From the NCBI RefSeq assembly GCF_000002985.6, contig NC_003279.8:9176001-9240000 (forward strand): a stretch of 64,000 nt of DNA. The letters are read 5' to 3'. This stretch comes from Caenorhabditis elegans (lineage: Eukaryota; Nematoda; Chromadorea; Rhabditida; Rhabditidae). Of the stretch, positions 1-12,600 are shown one piece after another; within the stretch, counting starts at the first letter, position 1; every line of letters begins with the position of its first letter. The translations under genes and the position numbers were made by a program. A model generated the notes under the pieces. It saw only the letters and a list, made by a program, of their open reading frames with translations. It ran no database searches and had not been told where the DNA came from.

Positions 1-1116
1 GATGCTCATCTCCAAGTGTAATCGTGCTGGAAAACCTGTCATTTGTGCAACTCAGATGCTTGAATCGATGGTTCACAAGCCACGTCCAACCAGAGCTGAA
101 GGATCAGATGTTGCCAATGCTGTAAGATTTAGAAATGTGAAAAGTATCGTGTAGGGAAGTTAGTAGGAAACTTTAGAAAAAAGTCTTTATGTGACAAGGT
201 GTAGCTATCGGTCACCCGTACAAACGTAGATTTGAACAGTTGCGTACACCGTCCTGCCTGCCGACCTTGATGGCCTTGTGGTTAGCAGATTTGTGTGCCA
301 CCCACACGTCGCACGTTCAAAACTATGTGGGGCACAGAGTTGCAGTTGATTGAAACTAAATCATGTGCGCTAAGTTGTCCCGAAAGTATCTTTGGATTTC
401 TACAAAACAGTGTTCCTTCTTTAGGATGCTGATCCGTAGAGATCTGAACAAATATTTTTAACTTTGAAAACAAATTATACCAAATCAAAACTGGTTCATA
501 AGTTTATTAATTTCAGGTGCTTGACGGAGCTGATTGTGTGATGCTTTCTGGAGAGACTGCTAAAGGAGAATATCCAGTTGATGCACTCAAGATCATGCAT
601 TATATATGCAAAGAAGCCGAAGCAGCAGTTTATCATCGTCGTCTCTTCGATGAACTTCTTCAAAACACACAAAAACCAACTGACATGTCTCATACTATTG
701 CTATCGCTGCCACATCTGCAGCTGCATCGTGCCATGCTTCAGCAATTCTTCTCATTACCACCACTGGACGCTCGGCAATCCAATGCTCTCGCTACAAGCC
801 AGCCGTCCCAATTCTGACAATCTCGAGAGACGTTGCTGTGTGCCGTCAGCTTCATCTTTACAGAGGAGTTTTCCCAGTTCATTATCCAGCTGAACGTGCT
901 GCCGATTGGCCAACTGATGTTGATAACAGAATCAACCATGCTATCGCCATCGGAAAGGATCGTGGATTCATTCACAAGGGTGACTTCTTGGTTGTTGTCA
1001 CTGGATGGAGACAGGGTATGATCTTTCTTTAACCAATTTTTATACATGTTTTCTTAAAATTTATATTTACAGGAGCCGGAGCTACCAACACTCTTCGTAT
1101 CATCACCGCCGAATAA
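1..1116 (+). CDS. pyk-1: Pyruvate kinase, C-terminal part (5' end outside window)
   Basis: Last step of glycolysis: phosphoenolpyruvate plus ADP to pyruvate plus ATP, cytosolic tetramer. Three exons are visible: 1-121 (partial), 517-1015 and 1073-1116, joined in frame (GT..AG introns), giving the last ~221 residues and a TAA at 1114. Exon 1 carries the ATQMLESM and RAE..DVANAV segment of the barrel; exon 2 continues [16 protein letters not shown] and then the regulatory C domain. The fructose-1,6-bisphosphate site is recognisable: TTTGRSA loop (TKSGRS in human PKM2), the W and R of DWPTDVDNR (matching PKM2 W482 and R489), and the TGWRQGAG loop. This suggests allosteric activation by FBP (inference). 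The protein ends ITAE. An AATAAA at 1661 could serve a ~550-base 3' UTR. pyk-1 rather than its paralogue is chosen because lim-9 is its neighbour. Confidence 0.93.
263..335 (+). repeat. tRNA-like (possibly SINE-type) sequence in pyk-1 intron
   Basis: Inside the 395-base pyruvate kinase intron, TGGCCTTGTGGTTAGC at about 271-286 resembles an RNA polymerase III A box (TRGCNNAGTGGTTA). About 29 bases later GTTCAAAAC resembles a degraded B box (GGTTCGANTCC). No convincing acceptor stem pairs, so it looks like a decayed tRNA or tRNA-derived repeat rather than a working tRNA gene. Confidence 0.35.
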
Positions 1117-1746
1117 ACGTCAACCGTCAGCATACTCGTTTACTCTCATCAATTTGATAAACGTTTTCAATTTTTTTTCAGAAATTCTTAATTATAATTG
1201 CTCCCATCCCCCTTTTGCACCCTTTTCTTCCCATTTTTCTTACAGTTTTAGTGTTGTTACCGGTTCCAAAAAACAACTCCCCCTAATCCGATGCCTACTT
1301 TTTCAAATTCTTGTGCACTCTAACAGTTTCTTTATTATAGATTCAGGTATCCATAGTTTGATCCCGTGTTTTCATGTTTTCCTCCCAAAAAGTTTCCTTA
1401 AATTAAGGTTTTCTCACAAATTTTCTTTATCTCGTAAAGTTCCCGTATTTTGTTTCTAGTAGTTGAATGAATTTGATGAAAAGATTGCAAAAGCCCAGGT
1501 TCAGAGTTCATTGTAGTGATAATGGAAAATTATCACTCTCGGTTTCAGAAAGAAATTGCAAAGAATAATTATTTTCGACATCCTGATCTTTTAAATCGTG
1601 GCAAGACCAGATAAACTTATACAATTACGCAGGAATACGGGGAAGCCTGGAATACTCATAAATAAAAGAATTTGAAATGTTTTATGAATTGTGAGCAAGT
1701 TTCAGAAGGGCATGAATATTTAAAAATTGTTGCAAAAAATTAAAAA
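1117..1746. other. Convergent 3' region between pyruvate kinase and PMP3-like gene
   Basis: No coding signal. It holds the pyruvate kinase 3' UTR, rich in pyrimidine runs, with an AATAAA at 1661-1666 on the plus strand, and then the 3' UTR of the minus-strand PMP3-like gene. The short open frames here lack codon bias and splice context. Confidence 0.6.
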
Positions 1747-2697
1747 TTATTGGCGATCTCTGATGTAGCAGACGTAAACTGCATGAATATATGCTGGGAA
1801 AATGAGCAGAATGTAGAGAACCACGTTGATACAGACACCAACTCCACACGTCTTTTCCTTGTACCATACCGCTAATGGCTGAAAATTATTTTTTAGAGTT
1901 TGAATATTGGAAGTTTACAGTTTACAAAATAGACAGAACACTTGGCTTTCTAACTAACTATATATTTTGATTGGGTTACTGTAGACAATTGTTATCTTTT
2001 TTTGTAGTTTTTCATAATGCTCGGTTTTGGAAAATTGTGGACTATGCCAAAAAATTCGACCATTTTAAAAATTTTCACAAAATAAGATCCGCCACAAGTC
2101 AGTGCGAGATTATTAAATGCTGCAAGACTTGCACAGGACCCCAAAGATACAGTAACCCTGTTTTTCTGAAATAACCTATAGTACCCCCAAAGACTCAGTA
2201 TGTCTACTCTCTAAGCCCTTTCTTACAGTTTCCAAATTGTTACCAAAACTAGAGGCCTCTTTATACATCTACAGTAGTCATACAGTAATCCTATTGTACG
2301 CGATGCTTAAAACTTGATCGGTGGCTTGCTCAATTAGGCACAATCTCACCATTAACAAAGTCGTATACGAGTATTACCAACTTCTTAATGTGATTTTCAT
2401 TAAAAAAATATTTTCCTGATAATTTTCATTGAAGTTAGCAGTCAGCAATTCCCAAACAATGCACAGTACAACTACCTTACGTCTACAGTATCCTTAAGTA
2501 AAACCTAATTCACGTCGAAAGTATTCAAATCGCAGCATTACCATCTTATAATAGTGTCTCATTGAAATTTGTACTTGAGTTTAAGATTAAACGATAGATT
2601 CTTATTTAGATATCATTGATCAAAAAAGCTAGTGACATACCGGGAAAAGAAGAATGAGTAGAACCATAACAATCTTATCTTCAGGAGTTTCCGCCAT
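1747..2697 (-). CDS. PMP3/UPF0057 family small membrane protein
   Basis: Two exons on the minus strand, 2697-2641 and 1878-1747, separated by a 762-base intron, encode 62 residues: MAETPEDKIVMVLLILLFP, then PLAVWYKEKTCGVGVCINVV onward, ending YVCYIRDRQ. The pattern fits the PMP3 (stress-induced hydrophobic peptide) family: a first hydrophobic helix ending FPP, the loop with C-G, a second helix containing N-V-L-Y-I-L and P-A-Y-I-H-A-V-Y, and a short polar tail. Family members are ~50-75 residue integral membrane proteins affecting membrane potential and ion tolerance in yeast and plants; the role in worms is unclear. A TTTCAG acceptor lies 5 bases before the ATG, consistent with trans-splicing. 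The exon junction keeps frame exactly (19 + 43 codons). It is too small for simple ORF calling. Confidence 0.85.
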
Positions 2698-3972
2698 TAT
2701 GCTCTGAAATGCCCTGTATTCTTTCAATATTTATCAAAACAGCCTCAAAAAATAAAAATACAAAAAAAGAGAAAAAAGTAGAAAGGTGTTAACTGAATTT
2801 TCAACAAAAGCTTCTTCTTTTTATACATAGAAACATTATGATTCATCTGAATGTAGCTGATACAATACGAATGTTAGGGAAAGAAAATATGAGTAATCGT
2901 TGAAAAAAGGTATCGACGAAATACAAAAATATATTGAAATCGCAAAAAAATATTTCGAAAGCGCGAAGAGAAGGTGTCGAAATTGGAAATATACAGTGAG
3001 CATGTACATTCTATTGTAACAAATTTTCGGCTTTCTTGTAGAAAACAAAAATCTATGCGTTCATCTCGACGGATTCCGGGACATACGATGTCCACAAAAA
3101 GTATAGTACCTCTGCACCAGGGTTGGGACATGTTTGGTTTTTTTGTTGGTATTTGTTGTTGGGGCTATTTTGGTATTTTGATGAAAAGTAGATTTTTTGG
3201 TTTTTATTGGTTTTTGGGACCAGCTTCAAATGTTTGCAAGTTTTTTTGTTGCTAAATGTGTATTTTCATATTTAGTTTTATCTTAGTTTCCCCAACTATT
3301 AGTTCATGAATTGTTCAATTCAAACGTTTGTGCGTGTTTAGCACAAAATATTTATAGTTCAACCGAAATCCGATCTTGGAAAGTTTTTCGGTTTTTTTGT
3401 CGGTATTCGCAACAAAAATACGTCAGCCATGGGCAGAAAAATCAGTGATGATATCATGAAAAATGTGAATCACACTCTCTCAGCATGTTCTATTCAGCCT
3501 CGGTTTACATCGTCAAAACTATGAACCTATTCAAAAACTGGAAAAGTATCTAAAATATTTGGTTCAATATGGGTCTCCATGTTCACCTTGCACAACTACT
3601 TCTACTACTACTAATATGTTTAATAATGTCCGAAGTAAATGCTTGAAAAGTTGAATCGCGACGAGACCAAAGTGAGCGAAGTGAATCGCCGATTGATCTT
3701 GGAGTTCTCATTTTGTAGGAAATTCAAATAACAGAATTTTCAGTGTTCCTGTATTTTTCTCCTTTTTCTTTTGTGGTAATTCAGCGTATTGAACATGCTC
3801 GTAGTTTAAAACAAATCTTAATTTTCCGAACTCTATTTGCTCTCTATCCGAAATGTTTGCTCTCTATCCGAAATGTTTTGTGTTTGGGTGCACCCTATCA
3901 CACCTATAAATAAGGGTTTCAAATGGAAAAAAACACGATTCAATATAAAAAATAATTTATTCGAGACAAAAG
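2698..3972. other. Intergenic region with a tandem duplication
   Basis: No supported gene. A 20-base unit (containing GCTCTCTATCCGAAATG) is tandemly duplicated at about 3837-3876. GT-rich, TTTTTGG-type low-complexity stretches lie at about 3120-3260 and 3375-3420. AATAAA on the minus strand (plus 3956-3961) is probably the poly(A) signal of the downstream membrane protein gene, 12 bases after its stop. Confidence 0.5.
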
Positions 3973-5003
3973 TTACAGAGCTGCTTGAGAGATTGACATG
4001 AGATCCGAGTTTATATTATCCGACTGCATTTGCTGCAAAAAAATATTTTTAGAAACTTTTTTCAAATAGGCGCGCGAAAAAAAATCAAAAAGCTTACACT
4101 CTTCGACTGATGACTGATGACAGGAGCTTCTTTAATCACTTCATAATCACAATCCGGTACAGTTTCCAGAATAATCTTCTTATCAGTGAACTTGCAAACG
4201 AGTAAAGCCAAAATGAGAATGACAGATTGAGCAGCTGCTGCTCCGATGAACATAAATGGCCACATTCCTTGTCCAATTCTTGTTTCTCTTGGTTTTTCAT
4301 CTTTCACAAGCAATTCTTTCGGAGCAATTTTATCGAAGGCTAAGTGCAACGGATGAACATATCCAAAATTGCCGCTAACGTGACCAGGACTGGAAGAATT
4401 ATATACTTTAAGCAAATATATTCTTAATCCATAATGTTCCCGTGCATTTTGGAAACACATACTTGTCGTATAGCCCTGGCCAGGTGCCCAGACTGTGTTC
4501 TTGTGGTTAGGCTACTTTTAGCTACTTCTAGGCTTCAAGTCAGAAAGAAAGTTTGAAATTTCAATTTCAAAGTTCATTGCAGTGGAGATATAGTCAACTA
4601 TTTACCTGTTCTTGTCTGATCCAGAAACAATTCGGCCAAGAGAATGCCTATACGGTGTTTGAGGATTACAACATAAAGTGGCATTAGTGTCTGTGCCGGG
4701 AAGTTTGATATGAAGTGTTTGACATCCTGTACAACAGACTCTTTCTTCTGGAAAGTCATCCGTTGGATCAGCCACAAAATGTGGTTGATCAAATGACATT
4801 GCGACTCCATATTTGCAAGGGGCAAATGTTGGCTGGTGTTTATGGACTGAAAATAAATTATAGATTTAAAATTATTGAAAACTTCATAAGAACTCACCCA
4901 AATAAGTCATTTTTACTTTTGTATAGACGTTGTCAAATGTTTTGTCCTCACAAAGCGCCCAGTATGGCAAACCAACGAGAAGAATGATATTCAAAGAAAT
5001 CAT
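3973..5003 (-). CDS. Predicted secreted-pathway single-pass membrane protein, unknown function
   Basis: I do not recognise this family. Four exons on the minus strand, 5003-4898, 4846-4606, 4389-4098 and 4032-3973, join in frame to 232 residues. Residues 1-18 (MISLNIILLVGLPYWALC) look like a signal peptide. The lumenal or extracellular part (about 19-145) has a compact cysteine cluster: C in FAPCKYG, then VCCTGCQT and TLCCNPQT, with a candidate N-glycosylation site at NAT. A hydrophobic segment at about 148-170 (PFMFIGAAAAQSVILILALL) precedes a basic CKFTDKK stop-transfer and a ~55-residue acidic/polar tail ending ISQAAL. This gives a type I topology by inference. The start is the first ATG after in-frame stops. 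No clear trans-splice acceptor is seen just upstream, so a further 5' non-coding exon is possible. Confidence 0.8.
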
Positions 5004-6621
5004 ATTGAATCCGTTACTTATCACTTCTTTGAAAGGGAATAATGTTTTGTTTTTTCTGATATGGTGAGTATTTGAATAGATATTTTTGAGTTCACGCCGA
5101 AAGCAGTCGGATAGAAATAATTTAAGGTAAAAAAGGCTTGAATTCGGACCGAACGTCGGAAATTACGACAATGCAAATAATTTTCACTTCCCGGATTCTA
5201 CAGCACGAATGAATGTGCCGAGAAGGATCGTGGGCGGCAATTGCCGTTCGCCAAATTTTTTAGTCGACAAATTCGGCAAATCGGTAAATTGCCGGTTTGC
5301 CGATTTCCCAGAAATTTTTAATTCCGGCAAACTTCCGATTTGCCGTTTGCTGGATAGCAGATTTGCCGAAAATGTCTAGAGAGATTTTTTATAAAACGTA
5401 AACACTTAAAATCGTTTTGAAACTTTTTTTTCCGATTTTCTCTCTTTTCAAAATATATTTATAGACGCAGGAACATTCATACGAAGCGTACAACTTTGCC
5501 GATTGTAATTGAAATTCTGAAATTCTCAAAAAATGGTGCAAAATCACGAAAAATTTTCGACAATTGCCGTTTCTCCGGAAAATCCGGCAAATCGGTAAAT
5601 TTTTCAATTCCGGAAATTTGCCGGAAATTTTAACTCCGACAATTTGCCAATTTTCCGGACGAATCGTTTGCCGTCTACCCCTGGATCGTATCAAAACAAC
5701 GACATAATCAGAAATTGCATCTGCTTAGCTTTCACAAAATACATAATTAAATGAATCAGGTGCATAGGCCTCCTCCTTGCACTAGCATGTGGAAGACATT
5801 TAAGAAATCACCAGAAATCAAGTTTTTCGTTTCATTTCAAACACTTTTTTGAAAGAACTGTCATCAAAATATATAAAGTAAAGAAATTAAGAAAAAAACA
5901 TAAAAAAGAGAAGAAATTAAAAGAATGATTGGAATTAGAGATGGGTGACAAGTAGCAGAAATAGAAGGGAAATGAATTGGGGGAGGAGCATTGGTCTCGT
6001 CGCAAAAATAAGGAAAATTAAAAATAATAAAATGAAGACACGAAAGCAAAAGGCAGAAAAATGCGAGTTTAATGGAAACAACCGAAAAAAGTTTATGCAA
6101 TAAAAGGTGGGACTATATACATCTAATGTAGAAACACAGAAATAGAGAAAATACTTCAAATTACTAAAAAATAATCTTCAAGTATTTTCAACAATTTCTT
6201 TGAGCTTCATGGTTTTTATCAAGAGTATTCTAATTAACAGTACTGGGTACTAGGTTCAAATTCGATGTGAAAAACAAAATTAAAAAACTTAAATGGACAT
6301 GCTTTTTGAAAGAGAGAAAATGTGTTCCTAGTTGATGTTCAGAACAGAAGCGACGACGGATGAATGTGGGGGAGACTAGACTAGAGACTGGTTGCGGGAC
6401 GAAATTACCCTTTTTCAATTGTTTAAAAAATCAATAAATGTTTGAGAAGTTTAGCTGGTTTTTGCGTGTTTTGTTTGGAGATAAATGGGGGTAACACAGG
6501 GATACGGTTACCACCGACAACACATGAATGAATGAAAGTGAAGCAAAGAATTTCGTGGTGGGACCACTGGATTACTGTAGATATTGATGGTTACTGTAGT
6601 GGAAAGACCTATTTGAAGATT
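5004..6621. other. Intergenic region including a repeat element
   Basis: Between the unknown membrane gene and the lim-9 stop codon. About 5205-5690 is a repeat element (listed separately). The remainder is A-rich (about 5870-6100) without coding features I can support; it should contain the lim-9 3' UTR. Confidence 0.5.
5205..5690. repeat. MITE-like TTGCCG-rich repeat element
   Basis: Dense with forward and reverse copies of a motif built on GGCAAATCGGTAAATT and CCGGCAAATTTCCGG, at 5270-5360 and again at 5560-5660, flanking a plainer AT-rich core (about 5370-5550). The outer ends are partly inverted: GGATCGTGGGCGGCAA near 5226 against CCGTCTACCCCTGGATC near 5671. This is the look of a short non-autonomous inverted-repeat element; many related copies are expected in Caenorhabditis genomes. 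Confidence 0.6.
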
Positions 6622-9600
6622 TTATGAATTTGCTGCCATTAGACGTGCCTGGAAGAATAGTTGTATTTATTTTTTTTAAATAAAACTCTCGGTTTAAAAT
6701 TACCTTCGCACACTCGGGACACAATATCTCATGTCCATCGGTAATAAATCCTTTCCCTACAAGAGATGTTGTACATTGTGCACAAATGAAACAATCATTA
6801 TGCCAATGTCGATCCTCGAATGAAATGAATTTGGCGCCACCGATTCCTGAAAATTGTTGGTTGTGTCATTTCGAATAGAAATATTTCAAGTTTCCAATAT
6901 TTCAGGTAATGTAGAGAAAAATGGCACATTGTGAATAATATGTTTAAAAAAATTCCATCCAGTCAAAGCGTCACGGAAGCGCCTCGACGCCTCTTCCGAC
7001 CGAATCACTCGCCCTCCTCGCGCCCTACCGGCTGAAGAGGCGAGCGGGCGTGATCCACTTTTTTTTTGGCAATTAATCCAATGTTTTGATGGAAAAATCA
7101 GGATAAAACGTATTTTTCTTTCCTATTTGAAAACCAAAAGCATCACCTGTAATTGGTTTTGTGCATGCATTGCATCGTTTCGCAAACAGATCTCCATAAC
7201 AATTTGCACAATATGGTTTCTCATCTTTGCTTGTAAATCGTTGTCCAGCTAATGATGAATTACAATTTGTACAACAGAAACATTCACGATGCCATGGTTC
7301 ATTCTTATATGTGACACCTCCAGCAGTTATCACTTTTTTGCATTTGGAGCATCTTGTTGCAAACTTTTCTTCGTAACACGGGCCACAGAATACATCATCA
7401 TTTTTCGGTATGAACGATTTTGTTCCAATTGCCAATTTACAATGAGCACAACAGAAACATTTATCATGCCATTGTTTGCCTTTGTATTCCATCTTTTTCA
7501 TTCCTGTAAATATTTCTTTTTTATCATGGATCTTACTAACGAAAACTTAGAAATTATTAAAAGTTAAATTTGTTCATGAATTCTTGAAATAACGATGTTA
7601 AAAATTTATTTCAAAAGTTGAAAACTGCTCAGAATTGTGAATTTACCGACTTTTGACTACGTATTTTAATTTTTCTCCAAAATGATTTTCTGAATAAGGA
7701 AAAATAAAAAATTTCAAAGAAATTGTCTTCAAACTATGGGGAAGTTTGTTTGAAAAAAAACAAAACAAACTCCAGCCGTGGGGTGTGGTCCGATGGTTCT
7801 GATTAAATTAGTGTAGTGAAATAAAACTGACCTGCTCGGAAAATCTCATTGCATCCGTCACATCTTGTCGCAAATGCTTGGTCGTAACAATTCGAGCAGA
7901 AAACTGAAAATAGATTCATACTTTAATGTTCACAGATTAATCTGAAAATCGCGTTTGCCAATTAAAAACGTACAGAACTCCGAGTTTCTGAATTCCGAAA
8001 ATTCACAAAAAATTATTGAGCCCAAAAATTTCTGTTTTATTCTGAAAATGTTGATGGACCGGTGTTTTTATTATTTTTAGTGATTTTTCGAGTTTTTATT
8101 TCACTTTTTAGATTTTCCGGATTTCGAAAAAAGGTGTCATCGACTCCCTTGAAGAAATTATTGAAAATTTATTGTAGCATAAACTGGCACCTGTCCGGTT
8201 TGCCAGACTTACTAAATAGAATTAATTTTTAAAAAGTTCGAGAAACTCACTTCGATCATTTTTACTTCCAAATGGCATGTCGACGAGAGATATTTTGCAC
8301 ATACTACACAAAAAGCAGTGCTCGTGCCAATGCTTGTCTTTGTACGATAGGTCCTGCAATTTCAAGGTAAACGGATTAGGAAACGACAAATATTTGAAGG
8401 AAACATGAGAGAGAAAATGGTTTCTAAATAACTTTTTAGAGGATTATCAGTTTGTAGGTCAGCTGAATGTGTAGGTAAATAGTCATGTCTAGAGACTAAA
8501 TAGAAACAAAATTTTGATAATAAGTATAACTACAGTTACCCTAATGTTGTCTAAACGTTAAAAAACAATAAAATATGCTCAAAATTGGCCAGAAACTAAA
8601 TTTTCAGATGGAATACTTCAACTGTCTTATGGAAAAAATTCTTGAGATTACCAGTACTTAATTATAACACTTGAAATATTTGTGTAGAAATTCACGAAAA
8701 TTGTGACATTATAAATGTTTTTACTCGAAAACTATGTTTTAAAAGTGTGTTTAAAATATTGTTTACTAATCGAAAATATACTATCGTCGATTTTTATATT
8801 AGTAATTCCCACAATCAATGAGTTTCCTTAATTATTTTTAAACATCCTAAACAAAAAATGTTTACCTTCGAATCAATACCAATTGGTTTTGCACATTCAT
8901 CACATTGGTTTGCGAACACATCTTCATAACATTTGATACAATATGGTTGCTCATCTCTCATAATATACCTCTGCCCTGTCAACGTTTGATCACATTGCCA
9001 ACAGCAAAAATGATCACTGTGCCAATCTTTATTCATGGCTTTTGTGTATTCTCCAGCGAAGATTAACTGAAAAAAGATAAGAATTGACAATTGCAATTGA
9101 GTTAACTGTGAATTGAGATAGTGGAGGTTCCAGGGCAATTTGAATAAAAGTTGGAAGAAATGCCCCGAAAAGTTTTTTTGAATATGAGAAGTTAGAGATA
9201 TTTTGTGTTTCAGGTGTATGTGTTTCAGGTATCAAGAGTCTCTTTAACAAAAAATGAGAACCTCAAACTTGTACTGGTTATTTTAAACTACGAAAGCTCC
9301 AGGATAAAAGTCAAAGAAATAAGCGGGATACATTAACTTGTGAGTGAAATAATTAATTTTAACAATCAACGTAATTTTAAAATTGAAAAACGTTGACTTA
9401 TAATACAGTCACTGTAAACCAAGAGACTAACGAGGCATACGTCGATTGAAAGTTCATATATTTAAAGTGAGAAAGTTTAGAGAAACAGTTTCGGATCCAA
9501 ATTCAGTTAAAATAATTATTTCTAGCTCGACTCAAACTTCAATAACTACTATTGAATAAACTTTTTTCAAATGTAGATAATAAGCATCTTATTGAAAGGG

Positions 9601-12600
9601 CCCAGAAAAAAGAAACAACAAGAGCACAAATGGAGAGCTCTTTTTGCATTTGTTTCAATCTATTAATCATGCAACACTGCCCTTTTCGTCTCTTTTTCTC
9701 TTTTCTATTCCTATTTTTGTCCAACAACAAGACAAAATTTTGTCCGACAATTCTAGGATGGAAAATCTATCCAAAAAAATTAGAAAAAAATTGGTGCAAC
9801 TAATAGAATAACTAGAGTGGCAGAATTCAAAGCAATTTTCAAAATGAACCTTTGGTTTCTTTTCCCAATATTGGATGTTTGAATCTTTAGGGACCCACGA
9901 GAAAAGGGGAGGTGATACCCAAAAAACACTGAAAACAAAAAAAACAAATGCAAAAAATAGGGGGGTGTTGGTGAGAAAAAAACTAGAGGAAATGGTGAAA
10001 TGGCAACAAAAAGTTTCGATTTTTCAACGACCCCTCCCCCTTTTTGGGACCTCAACACCACAATGAGCTATTGTCAACTCGCCATTTTTTTGGCTCGATA
10101 TAAACATTTTCAAGAGCTTTTGCTGGGGTTAGACTAGACAATTCTATATGTGAAAAAAAGAAAGTAATTCTTATAGCAATTTCCGTTCCAGTTATTACTA
10201 TTGTTAGGACTTTCGAACGTAGAAATTGCAAATTGATTTTTAACTTAGAATTGTTCAATTAATCACTAAATTTAAGAATAGAAAAATATAAAGAATATCA
10301 GATTTGATTCAAAAATAAACTAACTATAAGAAAAAACTGGAACAAACTGAAACATTGGTTAAAAATTGACATTGACTATAATTTCGAAATTTGCCAAAAT
10401 AGTTTTCTTTTGTTATTTTCTGAAAATAAAATAGCGCGGCCTGTTAAAATCTAGTGATATTAATTCCGACAGTCTGAATACTTCAAAAATAACTAAATTC
10501 AAAATTCACCAAAAAAATTATTCTAGGGTTGATTTGTTGGTAAAAAGTTAAAAACATATTATAGTACCGAAAAATATAAAAATTTATGGTTTTTTTTTTG
10601 AAATTTGAATCTATAGTTTTAAAACTTTATGAAAAATAGTTTTCATTTAAATTTTGTCGCATACTTTTCAGGTTTTGAAAAAAAACTGGAAATATTGCGG
10701 GGGGAGCAATTATACCGATTTTTCTTTTTAAAAAGTTTCGAAATTTTTGAGAAAACTTATAATGCCACGTGTCACCTCAAATCAAAATCTACTTTGAAAG
10801 ACGAGAAACGACGACGACAATACCAAGTATATGTGCGTATGGCAGTAAGCATCTCCTCCGAATAAGGGTCCCGAAGAATCTGAGAGAGTCCCCGGAGGAT
10901 CCTGAGAAGGAAAGAGAGACGGGCGGCGGGAAGGACGGAAAGAAAAGAAAAAGGAGACAAAATGTGGTAGGCACCCATAGTCGTTTCGCATTTTTCCAGA
11001 AATACCAGAAAGATAGGGAGGGGTCTCTCTCTCTCTCTATATACATATATATATACCACTGACTTGTTGTGCTTCTCTTATTTCTGCACTGCTTGTGCAT
11101 TCTCTTTTTCTACGACACAACCGATAGAAATATAAACAAGTCTAAAGGGAGTTAAAGAGTTTCAGTTTTTATTTATGTTAGCACGCTCTGGCTGGACTAT
11201 CTGATTTTGGGTGCTCACCGTATTTTCTAGAATATTCCTGTTTGTCAACTATTTGAAGCAAATTCAAAAATGTTAGAGGTTCTTCTTGAAAAAGTAGCTT
11301 ACAAAGGCCCTTCGACTCAACATTAATCAGCTAACAAATTTCAGAGCAAACGTAAAATATTCTATCAATAGTAATAGATGTCAATTTAACATATTCAATA
11401 ACACTCTGATCATAAAACAGAAAAAAATTTAAGTTGAATTTTTGATAACTGGCAAATATCGATCTGCTGCCTAATATCGGCCACATCTCAAAATAGTTAG
11501 GTTCCTGTTGAACTGTTGAAATTTTAAAAATGTTCTAGAACTTTTCCAAAAAAAAATTGCAAAAAGGCGAGAGCCGGAGCAACTCGAGCTTGAGCATTCG
11601 AATTGATAAAGTGAGAAAAGTGAATGCTGGTGATGGGGGGACAGGAAGAGATATGGAACTTTCCGAACAATTGGCTGATTGAAGGAGAAAAATGGAACAG
11701 AAAGGGTCAAAGGTTCAAAAATTAATCCTTTTTCAGAACTTTTGAAACTGGAATCCAGATTTTGTGCTGTCTGAAACTGTGAGTCGGACATTTGGTTCGC
11801 GAAGAAAAGCCGTAAATGGTTCTAAAATATTTATTTCAAGCTGTATTTTCTAAAAAATCAGATAGTTAAATCTGGAATCTCTAAAAACTCGTATTGAAAA
11901 TCGTAGGTGGACCAAGTAATGGTCAAAATAGTCACGTCTAGAACAGCTGAGATATTTGATGTTGGGATATTGATGATGAAATTTCGATTTTAAAATGAGA
12001 AAAAGTGTTAATGGAAAGTGAGAATATGAGAGAGTCGAGAGCGTGGGACGGGAGTGGATCATGGTGTAATATTAGGGGGACCCTTTCTGTTTCTTCTCTC
12101 TCTCTCAACTTCCCTTCCAATACACTAAATGATTAACCGAAAAAACTGGAGAAGAGACAAGAGCTCACTCTCTCACACATATACACATACAAACACATAA
12201 AACATGACGGAAAAAACGCGCTTCGGATTTCATGGACCACCAAAAACATGTGTGGGATTTTAGGGTGACAAGGATTATTGTACAATTTGTACCCAAGTAT
12301 TTTTAAACTTGGTTTGAAAAAATAACAATTTTCCTCTAAACCTATACAAATTTCCAACCAAACTATGAGATTCTGATACTAGAAATATCGAGGAAAATCC
12401 CAATACTTTGTGGAGAGAAAGCGCGTGCTAATGAATAATTCGATTCAATTTGGTGTCGTCAAATGTTGCATTTGTTTCTCATTTGTCTCTGTCTCCCGAA
12501 ACATGAAATTTGGTGTCACAGAGAGACAAAAAACTAATAATAACACGGGGAAAACAACACACGAAAACAGAAAAAGCAGATTGACAAAAAAACCATGTGA

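Noticed and set aside
2836..3255. Overlapping open frames on both strands near 3 kb
   Set aside because: No family match or splice context; low-complexity GT-rich DNA.
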